Assembly (NCBI GenBank): GCA_036555065.1
Contig: DATBLZ010000013.1
Location: forward strand, 1-9,364
Direction of reading: 5' to 3'
DNA: 9,364 nucleotides
Source: DATBLZ01 sp036555065
GTDB lineage: Bacteria; Pseudomonadota; Gammaproteobacteria; Steroidobacterales; Rariloculaceae
Shown here one piece after another: positions 5,414-9,364 of this stretch. The translations under genes were made by a program, and so were the position numbers. The notes under the pieces were generated by a model, which was given only the letters and a program-made list of their open reading frames with translations, was not told the DNA's origin and did not search any database. Every line of letters starts with the position of its first letter. Positions within the stretch are counted from its first letter, which is position 1.

Positions 5414-6744
5414 CGCAGCCTACAGGGTGGCGCGCCTCTCTTCCTGCGTCCGTTAGACAATACACGGAGACGGCACCTCTCGCCGCGCTTTTCATCGGCG
5501 TCTCGTCGGGCATGCCGTACGCGATGATTGCGGCTACGCTGACTACGCGCCTTGCGCAGGACGGAATCACCAAGAGCGCGATCACCGCGTTCTCGCTCGC
5601 TTTTCTCGCCTACAACCTGAAATGGGCCTGGGCATGGATCGTCGATGGCGTGCGGCTGCCTGTCATCGGACGTCTGGGACAACGCGTCTCGTGGCTGCTA
5701 TTCGTAGGGACGCTCGTCATCGCAGCCGTCGTGAATCTCGCGCTAGTGGACCCAACCGCGAGCCTCATGGCCACGGCTGTCGCGGCGATTCTCGTTGCGG
5801 TCGCGGGGGCGACGTACGACGTCGTAATCGACGCATATCGCATCGAGTGGCTCGAGCCGCACCAGCTTGGCGTTGGTTCCGGCATGTCGCAGTACGGTTG
5901 GCGCATCGGCTCCGTCGCCGCGGCATCACTCGCGCTCGTGCTGGCGGCGCGCGTGGGCTGGGAGATCGCGTACGCCGCGTGCGCGTTGTTTGCGCTGCCC
6001 GCGATGGCGGTCGGACTGATCCTTGGCGAGCCGCCGCGACATCGCGCGCCGCCGGCGCGTCGGGGCTTCGGCGCGATTGCGCAATCGATCGTCGGGCCGT
6101 TCGTCGAGTTCTTGCGGCGCCGAGGAGCGCTGCTCGTTCTGCTGTTCGTGTTGGTTCACAAAGTCGGCGACACGCTCGCCAATCTCACGTTTCGGCTGCT
6201 GTTCGACGAGCTCGCGTACACGAACGACGAGATCGCGCTCTACGACGTCGGCGTCGGGTTCTGGGCCTTGCTTGCCGGGATCTTCGTCGGCGGCGCGTTG
6301 TACGCGCGCTTTGGGTTACAGCGGTCCCTGTGGTGGGGCTTGTGGCTCATGGCCGTCTCCAACTTGAGCTTTGCAGGCCTCGCCGCGACCGGACATTCGA
6401 ACCTGGCGATGGCCGGCGCGATCGGCTTCGAGAACTTCGCGAGCGGGATCGGCGGTGTCGTGGTCGTGGCATATTTCTCCGCGCTCTGCGACTTGCGCTA
6501 CACGGCCGCGCAATTCGCGCTGATGTCGGCGGCGCTCAGCGTCATCGGGCGCATCGTAACCGGGGCGAGCGCCGGAGCGCTGATCGAGCGTCTCGGCTAC
6601 GTTGAGTTCTACCTGTTGACGACCGTGGTCGCGCTGCCGGGCATCGTCGTGTTCTGGCTCATGGTGCGGGGGGGCTATGTAGATAGCGCGCTCGGCACGG
6701 TAGCGACATCGACATCCGAGGGCGGACGGGGCGCGTCGGTCTGA
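5410..6744 (+). CDS. ampG: AmpG-like MFS permease (muropeptide transporter family)
   Basis: A 444-residue inner-membrane protein with about 12 hydrophobic segments and a basic central loop (about 207-238). Features typical of AmpG/PAT-family permeases are the opening FIGVSSGMPYAM (28-39), YDVVIDAYRIEWL (136-148), the helix-8 region HKVGDTLANLTFRLLFDEL (250-268), GFENFASGIGG (339-349) and RYTAAQFALMSA (363-374). AmpG imports anhydromuropeptides for cell-wall recycling and, in some bacteria, controls AmpC beta-lactamase induction. The exact substrate here is inferred. The start ATG overlaps the ExoIII stop (ATGA) and has GGAG five bases upstream, so it is coupled to that gene. No recycling amidase (ampD) or glycosidase (nagZ) gene is nearby. 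Another PAT-family solute remains possible. Confidence 0.78.
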   Translation: MTQPTGWRASLPASVRQYTETAPLAALFIGVSSGMPYAMIAATLTTRLAQDGITKSAITAFSLAFLAYNLKWAWAWIVDGVRLPVIGRLGQRVSWLLFVGTLVIAAVVNLALVDPTASLMATAVAAILVAVAGATYDVVIDAYRIEWLEPHQLGVGSGMSQYGWRIGSVAAASLALVLAARVGWEIAYAACALFALPAMAVGLILGEPPRHRAPPARRGFGAIAQSIVGPFVEFLRRRGALLVLLFVLVHKVGDTLANLTFRLLFDELAYTNDEIALYDVGVGFWALLAGIFVGGALYARFGLQRSLWWGLWLMAVSNLSFAGLAATGHSNLAMAGAIGFENFASGIGGVVVVAYFSALCDLRYTAAQFALMSAALSVIGRIVTGASAGALIERLGYVEFYLLTTVVALPGIVVFWLMVRGGYVDSALGTVATSTSEGGRGASV

Positions 6745-6764
6745 CGGGCGCCGCGCGCTCGTGA

Positions 6765-6779
6765 CCGCCGCTCAGGCGG
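6765..6779. terminator. Stem-loop between convergent ampG and trmB
   Basis: CCGCC (6765-6769) pairs with GGCGG (6775-6779) around a 5-nt loop. The loop contains the trmB stop codon and the stem starts 21 bp after the ampG stop. On the plus strand it is followed by CCTTGCGCCTTTTCC, not a clean U-run. It is a possible shared weak terminator only. Confidence 0.3.
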
Positions 6780-7467
6780 CCTTGCGCCTTTTCCGATAGC
6801 ACAGCTCCGTGACCTCGTGGCCCAGCCGCCGGCCGCGCAGCTCGAACTTCGTCGGTGGGCGGAAGGCCAGTGGGTCGGCCGCGAGCCGTTCGGGGAGCTC
6901 AGCGACGAGCTCGGTACAGGCGCCGAGAACCGCGCGCATATGCTCGCCGTAGTCGGCCCAATCGGTCGCAAGATGCAGCAAGCCGCCAGGTTTCAGCGTC
7001 GCGGTCAATGCTGCCGCGAACGCCGGCTGGACCAGGCGCCTCTTGTGGTGACGCTTCTTCGGCCATGGGTCGGGGAAGAACAGGTTGATCGCATCGAAGG
7101 TCGAAGGCTCGAGCATGTGGGCGACGACCTCGACCGCGTCGCGCTGCACGATGCGTATGTTGTCGAGCGCGGCGCGCTCGATGAGCACGAGCAAGTGACC
7201 GATGCCCGGCTCGTGGACCTCGACGCCGAGGTAGTCGATCGCCCGATTGTTCGCCGCGGCCGTCAAAAGCGCCTCGCCGTCGCCGAAGCCGATATCGAGG
7301 ACGCGCGGAGCACGGCGTCCGAAAACGGCATCGAGGTCGAGCTTCTGCTCGCGGAACGGGATTCCCCAGCGCGGCCACAGGCGCTCGAGCGCGCGCTTCT
7401 GTGCCGTCGTGATGCGGCCCGGCCGCTTCACGAAGCTGCGGATCTTGCGGAGCGGCCTGCCGTTCAT
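6772..7467 (-). CDS. trmB: tRNA (guanine-N7-)-methyltransferase
   Basis: A 231-residue SAM-dependent enzyme that makes m7G46 in the variable loop of tRNAs. It shows the N-terminal RSFVKRPGRITTAQ (10-23), SAM motif I LDIGFGDGEAL (57-67, with aspartate where many homologues have glutamate), GVEVHEPGIG (81-90), the signature FPDPWPKKRHHKRRL (131-145), ATDW with T168-D169, and the C-terminal RPPTKFELRGRRLGH (203-217). Length and motifs are standard. ATG 7465-7467 has no Shine-Dalgarno. Instead TAGAAT (7479-7474) sits six bases upstream, so transcription could begin at the start codon itself (leaderless). It is convergent with the permease gene and divergent from the small secreted protein gene, so it is probably monocistronic. 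Confidence 0.95.
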   Translation of the reverse strand: MNGRPLRKIRSFVKRPGRITTAQKRALERLWPRWGIPFREQKLDLDAVFGRRAPRVLDIGFGDGEALLTAAANNRAIDYLGVEVHEPGIGHLLVLIERAALDNIRIVQRDAVEVVAHMLEPSTFDAINLFFPDPWPKKRHHKRRLVQPAFAAALTATLKPGGLLHLATDWADYGEHMRAVLGACTELVAELPERLAADPLAFRPPTKFELRGRRLGHEVTELCYRKRRKAA

Positions 7468-7473
7468 CGCGGC

Positions 7474-7479
7474 ATTCTA
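7474..7479 (-). promoter_or_regulatory. Possible -10 element of a leaderless trmB transcript
   Basis: TAGAAT on the minus strand (5/6 to TATAAT) lies six bases before the trmB ATG, the distance expected when transcription starts at the A of the start codon. No Shine-Dalgarno is present and no -35 near consensus was found at 16-18 bp. Confidence 0.35.
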
Positions 7480-7539
7480 AACGCTGCAAGGCGCGTAGCT
7501 TGAACTCACCTCGCGCCGCGGCGTACGCTCATCGCCGAC

Positions 7540-7941
7540 ATGCGCTCGCTGACACGAATCGCTTTTTTCGTTGCGCCGGCCCTCATGATCCACGCGACCG
7601 CGGCCCAGCAAGAGCCTGGGCTGACGACGACTCGCGAGAAGCTCGATCAACTCATCGCGAGCTGGCGGGGCCAGCCGGAACAGACGCTCAAAGACGTCTG
7701 GGGGCGCGAGACGTCGCTGACCCAGGGCGAGTCCACCAAGACGTACATGTTCGAGCGCCGAAAGCGGGGCCCGAACGTCGGTTTGGGCGGCGTCACGGTT
7801 GTCAACAGCGGAAACACCGTCTGCACGGCCTACTTCCAGATAGGACTCGAGAACATCGTCACGCGCACGACCTGGCGTGGGCCGGACGCAAGCGTTTGCT
7901 GGGACCTGTTCCGCGAGTACGCGCCCCCGGCCGCGGAATAG
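7540..7941 (+). CDS. Small secreted protein with two cysteines, function unknown
   Basis: 133 residues. A signal peptide (about 1-22, MRSLTRIAFFVAPALMIHAT then AAQQ) suggests export to the periplasm. The mature part has a helix (about 31-41) leading into SWRGQPEQTLKDVWGRETSL (41-60), a tyrosine- and arginine-rich strand (TYMFERRKR, 68-76), then VCTAYFQIGLENIVTRTTW (94-112) and a second cysteine, C120. C95 and C120 are the only cysteines and could form a disulfide. The layout (W...WG, a YxFERR strand, C...I...TWRG...C) resembles small unnamed proteobacterial envelope proteins of about this size. I cannot name the family or a function. ATG 7540 is set by the signal peptide and has no Shine-Dalgarno. 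TTGAAC (7500-7505) with TACGCT (7524-7529) is a weak promoter candidate. Confidence 0.75.
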   Translation: MRSLTRIAFFVAPALMIHATAAQQEPGLTTTREKLDQLIASWRGQPEQTLKDVWGRETSLTQGESTKTYMFERRKRGPNVGLGGVTVVNSGNTVCTAYFQIGLENIVTRTTWRGPDASVCWDLFREYAPPAAE

Positions 7942-7953
7942 CCCATTTAGGGC
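7941..7953 (+). terminator. Short stem-loop after the small secreted protein gene
   Basis: GCCC (7941-7944) and GGGC (7950-7953) flank ATTTA and are followed by TTCTTT, starting at the last base of the stop codon. The 4-bp stem with a short T-rich tail could be a weak intrinsic terminator. Confidence 0.3.
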
Positions 7954-7989
7954 TTCTTTGTGACGTATTTCGGGGTTGCGTGACCGCGC

Positions 7990-8020
7990 ACTGCAGTAGA
8001 TTGTTGTACTGCTAGATAAT
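7990..8020 (+). promoter_or_regulatory. Repeat-rich putative promoter/operator of the FHA gene
   Basis: GATAAT (8015-8020, 5/6 to TATAAT) lies 20 bp before the FHA-gene ATG. Just upstream, GCAGTA (7993-7998) and TACTGC (8007-8012) form a perfect 6-bp inverted repeat with an 8-nt spacer. The same bases also form an imperfect direct repeat, ACTGCAGTAGAT (7990-8001) and ACTGCTAGAT (8008-8017). The overlap with the -35 to -10 region suggests a regulator site. No -35 near consensus was found. Confidence 0.35.
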
Positions 8021-8040
8021 CGGGTGCAGCGGTTACGACG

Positions 8041-8919
8041 ATGGCAAAGGCGGGCAAAGAGCGCGACGGTGTGATCGAGAGGCTCGAGGGGGAGCTTCGC
8101 GACATGCGCGCGCGCAGCGATGCTGCCGAAGCGCGTCTCGCCGATCAGAGCGCGCGGCTTACGGCGCTCGGCAGCGGCCGTGAGGAATCAATGCGCCTGC
8201 TCAGCGAGACGCGGGCGGAGCTGGCGCGCGTTATCGCCGAGCGCGATGAGCTCAAGAAGCGGCTCGACGGGATCGATCGAATGCAGACCGAAACGGTTGC
8301 GTTCACCGAGGAGGAGCAGCAAGAGGCGACGGAAGCGACGGGCGACAGAGAAACGCTGCCGACGATCGACGAGCTCATGGCGAATCTCAACGACATGATT
8401 GCGCAAGATCCGCGTCGCGGCGTGCGGCTCAGCGGCCAGAGCACCGAGGCGCCGGAAGCTGCCTGGCAGGAAATGCTTGCGCCGGAAGTCATCGTTCCCG
8501 AGGAATTCGGCGGGAAGGGCGAGGCCAAGTGGCCGCATGAGCGAAGGCGCGAAGACCGCCGGCGCGACGAGGCCGCGACGCCGAGCCAGGAGGCCGCGAC
8601 GCCGAGCCAGGAGGCCGCGACGACAAACCTGCTCGTCTTTCTCGATGCCGCGCACCCGATCAAGTACCCGCTCTACAAGGACGTCATGACGATCGGTCGT
8701 TCGGAGAACGCCGACATTCAAATAGACGGCCACTTCATTAGTCGAGTCCACGCTCGGATCGTGCGAGCGGCGGACAAAGTCACGGTCGAGGACGTCGGCA
8801 GCAAGAACGGCATCAGCGTCAATTCCGAGTCCGTGACGCGGCATGAGCTCAAGCACGGCGACGTCATCGGCATCGGCAAATTGCGTTTCACGTTCGTCGC
8901 AGTCGGCGCCGACGCCTGA
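8041..8919 (+). CDS. FHA-domain protein with N-terminal coiled coil
   Basis: A 292-residue soluble protein with no signal peptide or membrane segment. Residues 5-80 are heptad-rich and charged, and probably form a coiled coil. 107-122 (LPTIDELMANLNDMIA) is a conserved-looking helix. 165-195 is a basic, then alanine/proline-rich linker with 2.6 copies of EAATPSQ. 198-287 is a forkhead-associated domain. The phosphothreonine-binding residues are present: G219-R220 (TIGRSENADIQI), S234, R235 and H237 (ISRVHARI) and N256 (SKNG). FHA domains bind phosphothreonine peptides, so it probably acts as an adaptor in Ser/Thr kinase signalling or in assembly of a complex. No kinase, phosphatase or type VI secretion gene is in view, so the partner is unknown. 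ATG 8041 lacks a Shine-Dalgarno. Confidence 0.88.
   Translation: MAKAGKERDGVIERLEGELRDMRARSDAAEARLADQSARLTALGSGREESMRLLSETRAELARVIAERDELKKRLDGIDRMQTETVAFTEEEQQEATEATGDRETLPTIDELMANLNDMIAQDPRRGVRLSGQSTEAPEAAWQEMLAPEVIVPEEFGGKGEAKWPHERRREDRRRDEAATPSQEAATPSQEAATTNLLVFLDAAHPIKYPLYKDVMTIGRSENADIQIDGHFISRVHARIVRAADKVTVEDVGSKNGISVNSESVTRHELKHGDVIGIGKLRFTFVAVGADA
8569..8622 (+). repeat. 21-bp in-frame tandem repeat in the FHA gene linker
   Basis: Two identical 21-bp units (8569-8589 and 8590-8610) and a 12-bp partial third (8611-8622) encode EAATPSQ, EAATPSQ and EAAT. They lie in the flexible linker before the FHA domain. Exact identity at the DNA level points to recent duplication, and copy number may vary between strains. 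Confidence 0.9.
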
Positions 8920-8929
8920 CGGCAGTGGG

Positions 8930-8945
8930 CGCGGCTTTAGCCGCG
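8930..8945. terminator. GC-rich stem-loop between convergent FHA and membrane-protein genes
   Basis: CGCGGC (8930-8935) and GCCGCG (8940-8945) form a perfect 6-bp stem with a TTTA loop in the 42-bp gap between two convergent genes. There is no U-run on either side, so factor-dependent or bidirectional weak termination is more likely than classical intrinsic termination. Confidence 0.45.
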
Positions 8946-8961
8946 ATGGCCTCGCGCCGGC

Positions 8962-9364
8962 TCAGCGCTTGAAGAGACCCGGGTTTCGGGCAATGAACTT
9001 CTCGATCCACCGCTCGATGAACGATTGCGCGGGATCGTTCATGTACCACCATCCGTAGACGCTGAGCGCGAGCGCGCCGAGCATGTCGACGAGCAGATCC
9101 CACATCGTGTCGGTGAGACCCGACGGGTCGCCGAACATCGGTTTCTGCATGTTCGTGCCGAAGAAGCTGTCCATCGCGAACTCGAAAAGCTCCCAGAGCG
9201 TGCCGACGGAGACCGCGAACAGGAACGCAAAGAGCGCGACGAACCGCGGCCGCAACTGAAGATCGATTCTCGTGCTCTCGTTGAGCACGTATACGAGCAG
9301 GAAACCGAGGATGCCGAGCAAGAGCCCCGAGCTCACGTGCAGCGCCTGATCCCACCACGGGATC
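8962..9364 (-). CDS. YjdF/DUF2238-like integral membrane protein (5' end outside window)
   Basis: The frame is open to the right edge and begins, as seen, with IPWWDQALHVSSGLLLGILG, so the N-terminus is missing. An internal GTG (9334-9336) is not a credible start because the sequence before it continues the family pattern. At least three hydrophobic segments are visible. The acidic motif VGTLWELFEFAMDSFFGTN and the later GLTDTMWDLLVDMLGALAL resemble the conserved W-E-x-x-E-x-x-x-D and DTMWDLxxDxxGA motifs of YjdF/DUF2238-type or VanZ-like membrane proteins. The function of the family is not established. The C-terminus (IERWIEKFIARNPGLFKR) is cytosolic-looking and basic. It is convergent with the FHA gene. 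Confidence 0.7.
   Translation of the reverse strand, partial: IPWWDQALHVSSGLLLGILGFLLVYVLNESTRIDLQLRPRFVALFAFLFAVSVGTLWELFEFAMDSFFGTNMQKPMFGDPSGLTDTMWDLLVDMLGALALSVYGWWYMNDPAQSFIERWIEKFIARNPGLFKR

Noticed and set aside
5622..6605. Open frame of 327 codons in the +1-shifted frame of the permease gene.
   Set aside because: Extremely arginine-rich translation and complete overlap with the AmpG-like gene mark it as a frame shadow.
1..9364. Search for a CRISPR array, transposase, integrase, phage, toxin-antitoxin or defence genes, tRNA or rRNA.
   Set aside because: None seen on either strand; every sizeable open frame with a recognisable sequence is a housekeeping, envelope or signalling gene.

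Overview
The window looks like the chromosome of a high-GC gammaproteobacterium, in the broad neighbourhood of Xanthomonadales, Nevskiales or Steroidobacterales. The evidence is gene order and protein type only. The run rpmG-rpmB-radC / coaBC-dut / pyrE matches the conserved gammaproteobacterial block near E. coli dut-pyrE, and an ExoIII/Crc-family gene sits beside pyrE as crc does in Pseudomonas. No slmA (the gene between dut and pyrE in E. coli) is present. No mobile element, CRISPR array, tRNA, rRNA or defence system was seen. This is mainly a housekeeping region.

Layout. Bases 1-56 appear to hold the 3' end of an unidentified plus-strand gene. Minus strand, 68-1332: rpmG and rpmB (ribosomal proteins L33 and L28, one operon, promoter near 501-530) and radC. 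The radC-rpmB gap carries a long imperfect inverted repeat (546-653), the most striking non-coding structure here. Plus strand, 1473-3185: coaBC and dut, directly abutted (CoA biosynthesis and dUTP removal). Minus strand, 3182-4577: a secreted DUF4124 coiled-coil protein, whose stop codon overlaps that of dut, and pyrE (pyrimidine synthesis). Plus strand, 4637-6744: an ExoIII-type nuclease with a complete active site and an AmpG-like muropeptide permease, overlapping by ATGA. Minus strand, 6772-7467: trmB (tRNA m7G46 methyltransferase). Plus strand, 7540-8919: a small secreted two-cysteine protein and an orphan FHA protein with a coiled-coil N-terminus. Minus strand, 8962-9364: a YjdF/DUF2238-like membrane protein cut by the window edge.

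Functional links. dut, pyrE and the ExoIII homologue share a nucleotide and DNA-maintenance theme (uracil avoidance, pyrimidine supply, abasic-site repair). rpmB/rpmG and trmB serve translation. AmpG-like transport fits cell-wall recycling. The FHA protein, DUF4124 protein and small secreted protein are the least understood genes. Several starts (trmB, the FHA gene, the small secreted gene, pyrE, the DUF4124 gene, xthA) lack a clear Shine-Dalgarno sequence, while rpmG, radC, coaBC and ampG have good ones. No stretch above 300 bases lacks a gene.
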